Source of the DNA: Psoroptes ovis
Taxonomy: Eukaryota; Arthropoda; Arachnida; Sarcoptiformes; Psoroptidae
DNA: 64,000 nucleotides
Assembly (NCBI GenBank): GCA_002943765.1
Contig: PQWQ01000026.1
Span: 186,001 to 250,000, forward strand
Direction of reading: 5' to 3'
The position numbers were made by a program, and so were the translations under genes. Shown here piece after piece: positions 34,044-45,515 of the stretch. The notes under the pieces were generated by a model. The model had not been told where the DNA came from. It did no database searches and saw nothing but the letters and a program-made list of their open reading frames with translations. Position 1 is the first letter of the stretch; each line of letters opens with the position of its first letter.

Positions 34044-35674
34044 ATGCCTTACGTACCGAAACCCGGTGATGAATTTTATCTTCAAGATGATCCATATTAT
34101 CATCCACAATTACAAATTGAAGATGGTGAAAAAAAGAATAAAATCTTCGAATTAATTGGTGAATATCTTTTGCCCAAGCAAAATGTCGACCGATTGATGA
34201 AACAATTTTTGGATGAAATTGAAAAACCTTTGAAAGGTAATGCTCCTGATCCGAATGGTTTTCCTATGATCAATACGTTTGTGACTAAATTTTCAAACGA
34301 TGGACAAAGTGGTGATTTTCTTGGCATGGATATTGGTGGAAGTAATTTGCGGATTGCAAGCGTTCATTTGGATCCTGGTAGCGCTGAAAATGGAAAACAA
34401 ATCAAGCTTGAATCATATGTGGTGCCTAAAGAATGTCGCCAAGGTGAATGTAAAAAGGTATGTCCTATTTTTCCTAATTCAAATACCTCTAACATTTAAT
34501 TTTTGATTTTTTAAAAAGTTCTTTGATCATTTAGCTAAATCGATTGATGAATTTTTGCGTAAACATTTTCCACAACAAAAAGAAACAATGTATTTGGGTT
34601 TCACATTTTCATTTGGTTTCGAACAAATATCAATCAATGAAGGCAGGTGTGTGCAATTTGGTATACAAACAAATCTACTGGATGCTATTGGAAAATGTCC
34701 ATCGAAATTGCTACAAGATTCAATCAATGCTTTTGGATTGCCAGTAAAAGTTATCACATTGGCCAATGATTCTACAACAACTTTGATTTATGGCAAATTT
34801 TTGGATCCAAACACTCGTTTATCATTAATTCTTGGTTCTGGTAGTAATGTTGCTTATATTGAAAAAGTTGAAAATGATAAACGTATCGCTGATCCAGCAA
34901 AAACATTTGGTTATGATGCAAAAGAATTTATCATCAACAGTGAATGTGTCGCTTATGGTGGCGATAATAGAATGGATTACATTAAATCACGCTACGATTT
35001 TGAATTGGATTCACAATCATTGATACCGAATAGTTACACGTAAGTTATACCGTATCTATTTTATCATGAATCTCAATTCAATTCTATTTATTAGATTTGA
35101 AAAAATGTTTGGCGGCGCCTTTCTTGGTGAATTATTCCGATTAACTTTGATTGATTTAATCAAAAATGGACTATTATTACGTGGAAAACTATCATCATCA
35201 CTTGAACTACCAAACTCAATCGAAACAGCTGTATTATCTCTGATTGATTTTGAATCAATTTGTTCATGTAATCAATCATTCGAGCAAATAAATTCGATTC
35301 TTATCAATAGATTTGATTACAGCGAAGATGATATTGAATTGGATGATCGAAAAATAATCACTTATGTTTGTCAAGTAATCACTGTTCGTTGTGGGCTACT
35401 TTGTGCCATTGGTAAGTGTATTTTTATTATTGAATCAATTGATAAATATTGATCTATGCACCATCTAGAACTAGCGCCATTCATTAATCGAATGGACGAA
35501 GAAGAAATACATGTCAGTTGTGATGGATCATTATATTCAAAACATCCGAAAATGGATCGTTTAGTAAATGGATTTTTAAAAGAGCTTTGTCCAACAAAAA
35601 AGACAAAAGTATTTGCCACACAAAACGGTGGCGTGATTGGTTCGGCCATGTTAGCCGCTTGTTATCATCAATAA
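34044..35674 (+). CDS. Divergent hexokinase-family protein, possibly altered sugar binding
   Basis: Four exons (34044-34457, 34519-35039, 35095-35411, 35469-35674; phases 0, 2, 1) give 485 residues, the usual single hexokinase unit. Seen: the phosphate-1 motif FLGMDIGGSNLRIASVHLD; VITLANDSTTTLIYG with the catalytic Asp; LSLILGSGSNVAYIEKV in place of the usual G-T-G-x-N-A-C-Y-x-E; INSECVAYGG keeping the Glu; and FEKMFGGAFLGELFRL. Altered: the glucose loop SFPCQQ reads SFGFEQ, and the WTKGF segment, whose Thr and Lys bind sugar, reads FGIQT. Cytosolic sugar phosphorylation is the family role. The missing contacts suggest changed specificity or loss of catalysis. The Asp general base and Glu contacts remain. 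Confidence 0.9.
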
Positions 35675-36217
35675 GATTAAGATTACGATTCTCAATCAAA
35701 TACAATGGAACTAAATTTCAAATGGAACACCAAATGTGCTAATAAGTATGAATATATTCAAGCGCAAGCGCTTAATTCTATTATATTTGATTATTAATTC
35801 GTGAGCATTGAAATACAATTCGATATGATGACAAATTTATTATTATTATTTTTCCACTTTTTTATCGTTCAATATTCACCCTTCATGCAATTGATTTTGA
35901 TGCAATCATTCATTTTTCCTTGGCTAAAAAAATAAATCGTGATCAATTTAATATGATCTGAACCTTAGAAAAAAAATAACATCTTTTCGATTGCTTATGG
36001 TCATGGTCATCACTACTATCATATGATGATGATGATGACAATATTCAAAAATTTTTTTCCTTGAAAATTTTAAATTTCTCCGACATTCTCGAACGAAAAT
36101 TTATTAATTTTAATTTTAATAATTTTATTCGCATTCATCGAAATGATCTTATTGTTTTGAATTTTTCAACATTAATGTATTTCAACAATCAAATCTAATC
36201 ATTTTGTTTTCTTAACG
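35675..36217. other. Intergenic, hexokinase 3' and desaturase promoter
   Basis: About 540 bp of AT-rich DNA with a GAT run near 36022-36040. No distinct element was identified. Confidence 0.5.
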
Positions 36218-37394
36218 ATGGAAGATATTGTTTCAAGATTATTGAATTATTTTGATGCTAATAATAATAGTAAAGATAATGATAATAAGAAAAAATTGAA
36301 TAACGATTATCGTTTAGAAATTGTATGGCGTAATGTGTTATTAATGATAATATTACATATAACATCAGTGATTGGATTTTTTACGACAACAATAGTTGCA
36401 CATCCTTACACATTTTTATTCAATTATGTTTATCTGATATTAACTGGTTTAGGTGTGACGGCCGGTGCTCATCGATTATGGGCACATCGTTCATATGAAG
36501 CAACGACAACCTTGCGAATCATTTTAATGTTATTCAATAGTGGTGCATTACAAAACAATATCCGTGAATGGTGTCGTGATCATCGTGTTCATCATAAATA
36601 CTCTGAAACCGATGCTGATCCACATAATTCTCGTCGAGGATTTTTCTTCGCTCATATCGGTTGGTTAATGTGTCGAAAACATCCCGATGTTAAAGCTAAA
36701 GGCAAAACTGTAATACTCGATGATCTTGATAATGATCCGGTGATTAGATTTCAATATAAATATTATAAACCTTTAGCTGTATTCATGACATTCATATTAC
36801 CATCATATATTCCGGTGGTTTTTTGGAACGAATCTCCTATCTATTCATACTTATGTTCTTCGACTAGATATTGTTTATTATTGGTAATTATTGATTGATT
36901 AATTTAAAGAATTTTTTCCATTAATACAATATTTTGATCATTGTTAATAGCACGGTACATGGCTAGTGAATAGTGCAGCACATTTATGGGGACAACGACC
37001 ATACGATAATCGCATACAACCGGTTGAAAGTAAACTAGTACAATATGTTGCATTCGGTGAAGGTTATCATAATTATCATCATGTATTCCCATATGATTAT
37101 TCAACATCCGAATTATCATGGTTTAATAATATTAATTTTACAACATTAATCATTGATCTGTTAGCATCGATTGGTATGGTTAAAAATCGTAAAAAAGTAG
37201 ATGAAAATTTAATAATGAAACGTGTAAAAAATACAGGTAATATTGAATTGAATCAACAATACAGAATTGAACATCCGAAATTAGTGATTAGACAAATATT
37301 TCATACGATATTCGCAATGACAACACCATTGATGGCATTCATTGTAGCTCGAATTTGTTTATCAATTTTTATGTGTTTTTATAATTTGAAATAA
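36218..37394 (+). CDS. Acyl-CoA delta-9-type desaturase
   Basis: Integral ER-membrane di-iron enzyme that puts a cis double bond into fatty acyl-CoA. Exons 36218-36883 and 36951-37394, phase 0, give 369 residues, normal for animal desaturases. All three histidine boxes are present: HRLWAH (about residue 88), HRVHH (about 125) and HNYHH (about 287). The conserved GAHRLW, ADPHNSRRGFFFAHIGWL and the spliced TWLVNSAAHLWG also stand. Four membrane segments are visible (two before box 1, two before box 3). The first exon ends with LLL, and splicing restores HGTWLVNSAAH. Regiospecificity cannot be told from sequence. Confidence 0.95.
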
Positions 37395-38128
37395 ATCTTA
37401 ATTATTATTATTTCGTTTGTGTTTTGAATTATTACAATTTGTAAATGCGTACAATTTGTCAATCTCTAGATCATCTTCGACATATCACATGATATAATAT
37501 CTGTTAATTATTATCAAATTATCTTCATTATCAGTGAAAATACAAATGTTATTTAATCAAATTTAATAATCGTGGAGGCAGTAACATTTAACATTATCAT
37601 CATAGTGTTATTATTACATTAGATATGTTCGTATTCAAACCTTAATGTCTTATGACGATAAAATAAATAATTTCAATTATTCAATCATATAATTATCATT
37701 ATAATCATGGTGTTTATCATAGAATATATATTATTCAAAAATAATCTTAATTATTATAAATGCTTCCTTCATAGAAAATAGCAAATCAAGCAGCCATTTA
37801 GTATTCAAAACATGTGTTTAAATATTTTTTTTTCTTTTGTAAAATTGTTTTAAGAAATAAATCTTTGATTATCGTGTTTTATCATGTATACAACTATTGA
37901 CCAAGTAGGAAACGTATTTCAAATGACATTTTAGGTTTGTTTTTGTCTTCGTTAATGGATTAGTCATATTTCAAATTTTAAAAAATGAAAAATATATTCA
38001 ATTTAATCATTAATTTCGAGTTCATTGTAAAATATTTCATTTTTTTAAAAGTAAATTTTGATTTTTAACATTTAAAATGGCATCGACGTGTTTATACGTT
38101 TTTAGTCATCAAACCACACATTTTTTTT

Positions 38129-38144
38129 GACGTATTAGTACGTC
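38129..38144. repeat. Palindromic 16-mer family, copy B
   Basis: GACGTATTAGTACGTC, preceded by a T run. ACAGCTTTTG occurs 11 bases downstream and also upstream of copy A (about 9468). Confidence 0.5.
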
Positions 38145-38864
38145 TATATTGCTACAGCTTTTGCAAAATAGCCGGCATTCAAAGAGGTAACTTCCATTTC
38201 TCTCAAAAGCCAGTTGATGGACGAATCTTTGAAATTGAATCACTGTTCACATTAAACATTAAGATTAGGTTAATTAAATAGAATATGTCAACATCAACAT
38301 CTTCAAATGTTTTTTTTCAAATATTTCTAAGGAAATAAAGTTCAAAAAAAATGAAAATCATCATCATCGCCATCGCCATTGTTAAAATCATTGTTTATGT
38401 TTATATAAATTGGCGAAACTGAAATAACGAAAATTCAATTGTAAATCATCATAATGGATGACACTGGAATTCAAATGAATTTTCTCAAATTCAAAAATTC
38501 AATTCTCCAAAAACAAATTCTTTTGTTTTGTACATGGTCAATCATCACAATCATGATCATCATCACCATTATCATCATCATTATCATCATCAACAACAAT
38601 TCAAAATATAAACACGTTCAAATGACAGTTTTTTAAATATTTAAATATTTAATAAAATGGTCACCAAATGTATTCAAAAAAAAAAAAAAATTCAATTGTC
38701 AAATTGATGATGAATAATGAATACATTTGATGATAATGGCACCTTTATTTCATTTTTTTCTTTATTCTAAATATTCAAATAGAAAAAAGAGTCAAGAGAC
38801 AAATGGTGATATGTTTCATTCATTCATTCATATTCATATTCATATTCATATTTTACATGTATTA

Positions 38865-38946
38865 ATAGGCTGTCCGAAAAGTTCATTCGGCTTAATCAAT
38901 CGACAGTTGCTCATAAAAATCGGCCAGAACTTTTCGGACAGCCTAA
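38865..38946. mobile_element. Mariner-type foldback element, copy 2
   Basis: Arms AATAGGCTGTCCGAAAAGTTC and GAACTTTTCGGACAGCCTAA pair. The GGCTG/CAGCC pair replaces GGTTG/CAACC of other copies, a matched change. The interior is more divergent than in the other copies. Confidence 0.7.
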
Positions 38947-39438
38947 TTGAAAAAATATGTTCTTATGTCAACATTTTTTTTAAATATAATTATCGTTGTG
39001 AATATAATGAATGTTTGTTGTCCAGAAAAGTGAAATATTTTCAGAAAATATTAGACAACTTTCTCTTTTTTTTTTCATAAACTTTCATTTTCTGTAAAAT
39101 TTTACTTTGTCCATTTTAATATAAATATGAATGTAAAATGATATATGCATTTGGTTTAATCTTATGCATTCCATGCATTCATCATTAATACACACACACA
39201 CAAACAAGAGATGATCGTTGACGATAATAGCAATAATAATAATGATGATGGTGATGATATGCATTATTAGTTGACATTCGAATAGCTGAATATCTTAGAG
39301 TCAATTCTTAATTTTGGCCAAAATTTATTTAGATTCAGTTTTATTTTTTCTGGAATTATTTTAAAATTTTTTCAAACACATTTTCCATTGAAAATTCATA
39401 TTTTGCATGTTTGAAATATTTCATTTTATTTCAAAAAA

Positions 39439-40951
39439 ATGTTTCATCTTAAACGTTTTAGGTATGTGATGTTTTGGTTGTTCATTTGTCAAATTATCAG
39501 TGATGGTAAGTCTTAGAAAGAACGAATCTGTATATTTTAAGATTTAAATTTCTTTACGAATAATTTAATTGAAGCCCATGAATTAGATTGGAGTGATAAA
39601 ATATTTGGCCGACCACGTTCGACAACAACAACAACACTTGTGAATAATAATAATATTAATAATAATGATATTATTAATAATAATAATCATCAAAATCGAC
39701 TATCATCATTTCAATCATTATTGCCATCATCATCATCATCTTCTTCATCATCATCATCATCCATATCTTCGTTGAAACCAGGTATACCATTAAAAGTGTT
39801 ACCGGCACGAACATTTTGGTCATCATATCCGACGGCCACTTCACCACGACAGCAACATCAATCACCATCATTCATACAATCGACAAATTCATTCAATACA
39901 TTTCGTACTAGTTCAGCAAATTATCAACATCATCAACCTGTATCGATGTCATCGATGACATCATCATCATCATCATTATTGCCATTACAATCAAGAGATC
40001 ATTATTATGAACATAAACATGAAAAATCTAAAAAAATTCCATATCAATTTCCAACAATATCTAGTTCATATCATAATCATCATTTGACACGTTCACAGCC
40101 ATTTTTTGCTGCACCAAAAACCGAATCCGATTCTTATGATTGGATTCGAGAATTAATACAAACACGTTTAGCTGAATCTAAACGACATTTGACACAAGTA
40201 GAACAATCGATGGAAAAATTAAAATCAATAAATGCACTGGCATCATTGACGACTACATCTGCACCACCAACAGCACAAACAACAGTACCATCATTTTTAT
40301 CGACAACAATTGCAACAACAATGGAACCATCATCGACAACAACTGCACCGACAACGACAGTGACAACAATGACATCATCATCATCATTGTCCGCAAATAA
40401 CACATCGACAACGACTACGGCCACAACATCAAACAATGATAATGATAATAATCGAGCCGATATTGATTATTTGGATAATACTAATGAAAACAATGGTGAT
40501 AATAATAATAATAATAATAATCAATTTATTGATGCAAATAATAGCAATAATATTGATTATTTTGATCATACAAAAACATCATCACAGATTTCAAATCAAA
40601 CTATGAATATGCTTAATCGTACTAATATTGATGATGATGATCATGATGATGCTAATAAACAACAACAACAACAACATCAATCATTGAAACCCGGGCAAAG
40701 ATCAGAAAAAATTAAAGGACAAAAATTTGCACAAACAATCAATGTATATCCACAAGATTCATGGAATCAATTGGTATTAATATCGAATCGTAAAAAATTA
40801 ACAAAATTTAATGATGATGATGATAATAATGATAATGATGAATATGATTATAATAATGAGAATAATGCTAATAATATTAATAATAATAATAATTCAAGTG
40901 TAATGAATATTCATAATGAAAATATTTTCAATAATTTAATGAATGATAATC

Positions 40952-40985
<34 letters not shown>

Positions 40986-41460
40986 TAAACACGACGAATG
41001 GGATTTATCATTCTATAATAATGATTATTATAATAATGAAGAAGAATTATTAAGAAATCATATAAATAATGATAATAAGAATAAAAATAATGAAAATAAT
41101 GGTAATAATCATAATAATCATAATCATAAACATAAACATAATATTGAACGTATGAATGATTTTGAATATGAAATCATACCAAAATCGATGAATAGTTTAT
41201 TCGATTTATTTGAAACAAATTCAACACAAGTATTGAAAATTAATCCAAAAACATGGACATTTCAATGTCCAGATAATCAAAGCGGTTTTTTTGCCGATCT
41301 AAGCAATGATTGTAAATCATATTATCATTGTAGCGGTAATCGCCGTGAACGTTTTCGTTTCGAATGTCCAAATGGTACACGTTTTAATGAACGTAGTTCA
41401 AATTGTGATTGGCAACATAATGTTGATTGTCATCAACAATTTGATTTATTACGTGCATAA
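39439..41460 (+). CDS. Secreted peritrophin-like protein with one C-terminal chitin-binding domain
   Basis: Exons 39439-39505 and 39575-41460, phase 1, give 650 residues. The first exon encodes the hydrophobic signal MFWLFICQIIS. Residues about 30-570 are low complexity (Ser, Thr, then long Asn/Asp runs) and are probably a disordered spacer, with Thr/Ser-rich stretches suited to O-glycosylation. The C-terminal domain (about 590-645), FQCPDNQSGFFADLSNDCKSY...CDW, contains six Cys in the CBM14 (peritrophin-A) pattern with the aromatic residues YYHC and FRFECP. The single-domain architecture fits the CPAP1 class of cuticle or tracheal proteins. Chitin binding is inferred from the domain, and the spacer length is unusual. 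Confidence 0.88.
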
Positions 41461-43771
41461 ATAAATAAATAATGATAATAAATGTTTGTTATTAATGTTT
41501 TTTTTCCCCGACTATATTTTCACCAAATAAATATATATCATTCAATAATTACATTGTTATTATTATTATTAAAATATTGTAATTTGTCTTTTTTTTCTGT
41601 CAACCATTCACATTTCATATTTTCAATTCAATTTTCCACGTTATTTACTTGAAATTGATTGGATTGCATAGCATCCATAATGATCAATATAAATTTCATT
41701 GTTGAAACTTGTTTCCAATAATGAAAAAATGAATGAATGAATGAATAACATCTTTACAAATGTACCAATCCAACATCCATCATTCAACATTTTCCAATGG
41801 TTGTAAAATTTATTGATGAAATAAGACTTTATTTTTTTTTGATCGAATTTAAATGATGATGGTGAACGAATGAATGAACGAGTGAACGAGATGTACGAGG
41901 GAACGAACGAACGAACGAATGATGATGATGATCTAATATTTGTGTGTGTGTGTGTGCACGGACTACATTGATGATTCAGTTTCAGATTGAAAAATTTTTT
42001 TCAAAATTCAAATTGAATTGAAACAATTAAAATTGAGTTCAGGTCATCATCATCATCATAATCTTCATCAATTGTCATCCATTTTTTCTTATTTTACAAA
42101 AAATAAAACTCCACATTAAACAATATATATATATGTTTTGACTGAAATGAGTCAAAACATTTCTTTTATTTTTACTCATCTATTCATTTAATTTGACCGA
42201 ATAAATAAAATGAAAATGATTAAAAAAAAATGGTGATATACATATGGTGAATATGAATATATAGACTTGAGTTTCGAATTTATTTTGATGAAAATTTTGA
42301 ATAAATGATGATTTAGAATAATGATGATGATGATGATGATATAAATCAATGTGTATGTTTTCACCAAAAATTTCACACATTTTTTACACATTTTAAGAAA
42401 ATTTTCTTCGAAAGGTTTTAATCCTGAGTGAAAATTGTGGACAATTTTCCGAATAATTTACCACGATAAAAAAAAAACCCATTCTCACATATATATCAAT
42501 CCAAATATCGATTAAACCACCACCTCAACACCGTACCACAACACTGCATCATTATCATTCATTCATTCATCTTTATTATCATTTTGATCTAATATCATAA
42601 ATATAGCATCAATCATTTCTGTTATCATTATGTATATACATGTGAAGATAATAATCAAAATTGGCCATTGAATCATTTTCATACACTTTCATTTTTGTGA
42701 AAAAAATAAACACAAATTAATTTTGATAAATTTTGCATTGTTTGGTGCACACTATTTTCACTTTGGGAATTGCTCGAAGATGATGATAATGACGTCGGCG
42801 GCAGCCACAACGGCAACACATCATTAAATCATATCACAGATATTCGACTATATGATAAAGGTATGTTTGGTTTGGTTTGTTCGTTTGTTTGTTGTTTGTT
42901 TGTTTCATTAATCTATTTATAAATATATATTAGGCTGTCCGTAAAGTTCTAGCCGATTTTCATCAGTAACTCTATTGATAAATCGGAATAAACTTTTCGG
43001 ACAATCTAATATTTTTTGTATTGTGTTAATTATATTAATTGTTATTCTAATCATTATCATATGTTAATGATGAAGATGATGATGATGGAGAATGGTGGTC
43101 GTCATTTAAATTACTTTCAATTGTTTTGTTTTATCATTATTTGTTTTTGTTGTTCCGTTTTATTCAAAAAAAAACCTTTGAATTCATTAAAATATGGAAA
43201 AAAAAACCATTCCATTTTGTTTTGTTCTCCCAAATCAAATGAATATAATCATCTTTTGGGCTTTGATTCATTGCTTTGCATAAAGATAAAGGTGTTTGCT
43301 TAGATATAAAACAAAGAGATTGACAATCTGATGTTTAATTATAAGGCATTTGTAGCCTAAGATGATTCAAATATTTTGATTATTTGAATGTTAATAAAAA
43401 AAATTTAATCAATTGATCAGTTGATCGATCAATCGATTGATTGATTATTCGATGATAAATGTCAAGGATCTTACGGCTTTATCTTAGAGTTCCTCTTTTG
43501 TTTTTTTTTTTGATCATTCAGTCATAATATTTATACAATTAATAGTATTCGATATATTAAATTACAATTAGCCTCATTTTTTATTCGATTATCAATTGAT
43601 GATAAACAAAAATTTTCTATGATTGATTTTTCAATCCGTGTGTGTTTGTGTTTGTTTGTTTGTGTTAGTGAAATGTATATATGATTGTTTGATTGATTGA
43701 TTGTTTGATCAATATGATCAATGCTTTTTGATACTTTGTTTAATTAATTCTCCGAAAATTAATACCAAAAA
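41461..43771. other. Intergenic with foldback copy 3
   Basis: About 2.3 kb, AT-rich, with GAAC/GAAT runs near 41850-41920, (TG)n at about 41941-41956 and foldback copy 3. An ACGTCGGCGGCAG block at 42792-42804 is shared with the flank of palindromic copy A. No coding region was recognised. Confidence 0.5.
42930..43009. mobile_element. Mariner-type foldback element, copy 3
   Basis: Starts TTAGGCTGTCCGTAAAGTTC and ends ACTTTTCGGACAATCTAA, with TA on both sides. The arms have several mismatches, so it is older than copies 7 and 9. Confidence 0.75.
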
Positions 43772-44350
43772 ATGAATAATTCACTGATCATCGTTTTGTT
43801 AATTTTGTCGATATTTATTCATACAATCCAAATGCATCAATGTCCAGATAATGATGATGATGATGATGATGATAGCCTTTATTGTGATTGGAATGAAATA
43901 ATTATCAATTGTATTGATAAAGAATTATCATCACTATCATCATCATTGAATAAAACAATTCTAACACATTCGAAAAAATTAGAATTATTTGAAGATGATT
44001 TATCAAGCAATTCAATGAATTTTACTGAATTTTTATATGAATTTATATTTGAAAATAATAATAATGATAATGATGATGATGATGATCGTAAAGATTATTG
44101 TTGTAATGTATGGAATTTTTTCGAATGTATTTCAATTGATTCATGTCAACAATGTGGACAAAAAATTGGTAATCAAATCAGTGATTCATATCGTCGTTTG
44201 CAATCGAATTTAAGTGAAAATTATTGCCATAATTATCAACCACATTCAATAAAATGTAATCTATTTTCTGTTGCATCAATCGGTACTGTATTCATTCTGC
44301 TATCATTAATATTTGCTGTTGTATTTACAATTATTATTAAATTATTTTGA
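43772..44350 (+). CDS. Predicted small type I membrane protein, unrecognised
   Basis: 192 residues in one exon. A hydrophobic signal (SLIIVLLILSIFIHTI) leads to an extracellular part with two long Asp runs and about 11 Cys (YCDWNEIIINCIDKE, YCCNVWNFFECISIDSCQQCGQ, YCHNY, KCNLF). The C-terminus is one strong membrane segment (VASIGTVFILLSLIFAVVFTIII) with a single Lys. Signal, Cys-rich part and membrane anchor together look like a real surface protein. I do not know the family. Acidic Asp runs are common in this genome's proteins. Confidence 0.55.
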   Translation: MNNSLIIVLLILSIFIHTIQMHQCPDNDDDDDDDSLYCDWNEIIINCIDKELSSLSSSLNKTILTHSKKLELFEDDLSSNSMNFTEFLYEFIFENNNNDNDDDDDRKDYCCNVWNFFECISIDSCQQCGQKIGNQISDSYRRLQSNLSENYCHNYQPHSIKCNLFSVASIGTVFILLSLIFAVVFTIIIKLF

Positions 44351-45515
44351 TTTATCAAATTTTGATTTTTTTTCTTTTCATTAATTTGTTCATAATAAAA
44401 ATTTTTCCATTCAAAATCCATTCGGATTTTCAATTCAAAAGTTGTTTGACCACCACCAATAATCAATTTTTGTGTCATCAAAATTATTGTGAAGCATTTC
44501 ACTGATTCAATTCGATTATCCATCGTCAAATTGATCATCAAACATTTTTTTTCCTGATTCAAATTGAACAAATAATTAGAATTTTGAATCAAAGATTTGA
44601 ACTTCATTTCATTGAATTTTTCATTCATTTTGGATGCTCCATTTATTTATTATTAAGTTTCGATGCTTCGATGTTCAATGATGATATATAATTGAATTTT
44701 CGGGTCCTACAAAATCCTACAAAATTTCAAATTTGTGCTGCTTGTTTGTGTTTGTGTTTGTCAACAACAGCACAAAGCGCAAATTCAAAATTGATCATTA
44801 AAAGTTTTATTCATTCATTCATTTGTTGTGTATGATGATTATGATGAAGTGATGAAGCCAAAACATCCCAAAACCATAAATATCATAATTTAAATACGAT
44901 GCTTTGCTGTTGTTATTGTTGTTGTTGATGATGTTGACACCCCGTACACCCGAAACAAATATATATATCGTTGTTGATTTTCAATATTGATTCGGTTAAC
45001 GAATTGAAAATAAAAAGGTGGAGTTTTAATTCTTGAACTATTAGGTTGTCCGATAAATTCTTGCCGATTTTCTCATAATTTTCTACGATATAATCGGCAA
45101 GAACTTTTCGGACAACCTAATAAATCAATTTTCGTTTGTTTGTCCATAGAAATTGAGTTGAATTTTGATTAAAAATTAATCAGAGAAAACTTGAATTCTG
45201 ATAATTTCTAATGAAATCATTAAATTATGATTACTGGCGAATATTATTGTCACATTTTTTTTGTCTTTTATTTGAAAAGATTTTCACATAAATTGAATTT
45301 AAATAAATATAAAAATGATCAAATACTTGAAAAGGTCAATATGTTTATATTAATCGATCGAATAATAATCGTATGATTGATTATGTATGTAGAAGAAGAA
45401 GAAATATCGTCTCGATATGGTTGATTTTGATGGAGGATAAGGGAAAGATTCAAAGATTTTTTTTTATGGGAATAAAGAAAGATCAAAGAAATTGTATTCG
45501 TAAAAATTGAGAATT
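44351..45515. other. Intergenic with foldback copy 4
   Basis: Contains foldback copy 4 and no confident gene. A 130-codon minus frame (44236-44628) overlaps the end of the membrane-protein gene in antisense and is discussed as rejected. Confidence 0.5.
45041..45120. mobile_element. Mariner-type foldback element, copy 4
   Basis: 80 bp, TA on each side. The left arm begins TTAGGTTGTCCGATAAATTC and the right arm ends TTTTCGGACAACCTAA. The inner arm TTCTTGCCGATT pairs with AATCGGCAAGAA. The loop closely matches copies 5 and 9. Confidence 0.85.

Larger units (their letters stand above)
37395..39438. other. Intergenic with one foldback element and a palindrome
   Basis: About 2 kb without a recognised gene. 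It contains palindromic copy B (38129), foldback copy 2 (38865) and ATTCAT runs near 38818-38852. A 44-bp imperfect palindrome at 39013-39057 (TTGTCCAGAAAAG ... AGACAAC) may be a decayed relative. Confidence 0.5.

Noticed and set aside
39013..39057. Imperfect palindrome TTGTCCAGAAAAG...AGACAAC
   Set aside because: It resembles the outer arm of the foldback family, but the inner TTGCCGAT core is missing, so it is not counted as a copy.
44236..44628. 130-codon minus frame overlapping the small membrane-protein gene
   Set aside because: It is antisense to a gene with a signal peptide and membrane anchor; its upstream half (FELKIRMDFEW) looks somewhat protein-like, but no family, start context or splice support was seen.
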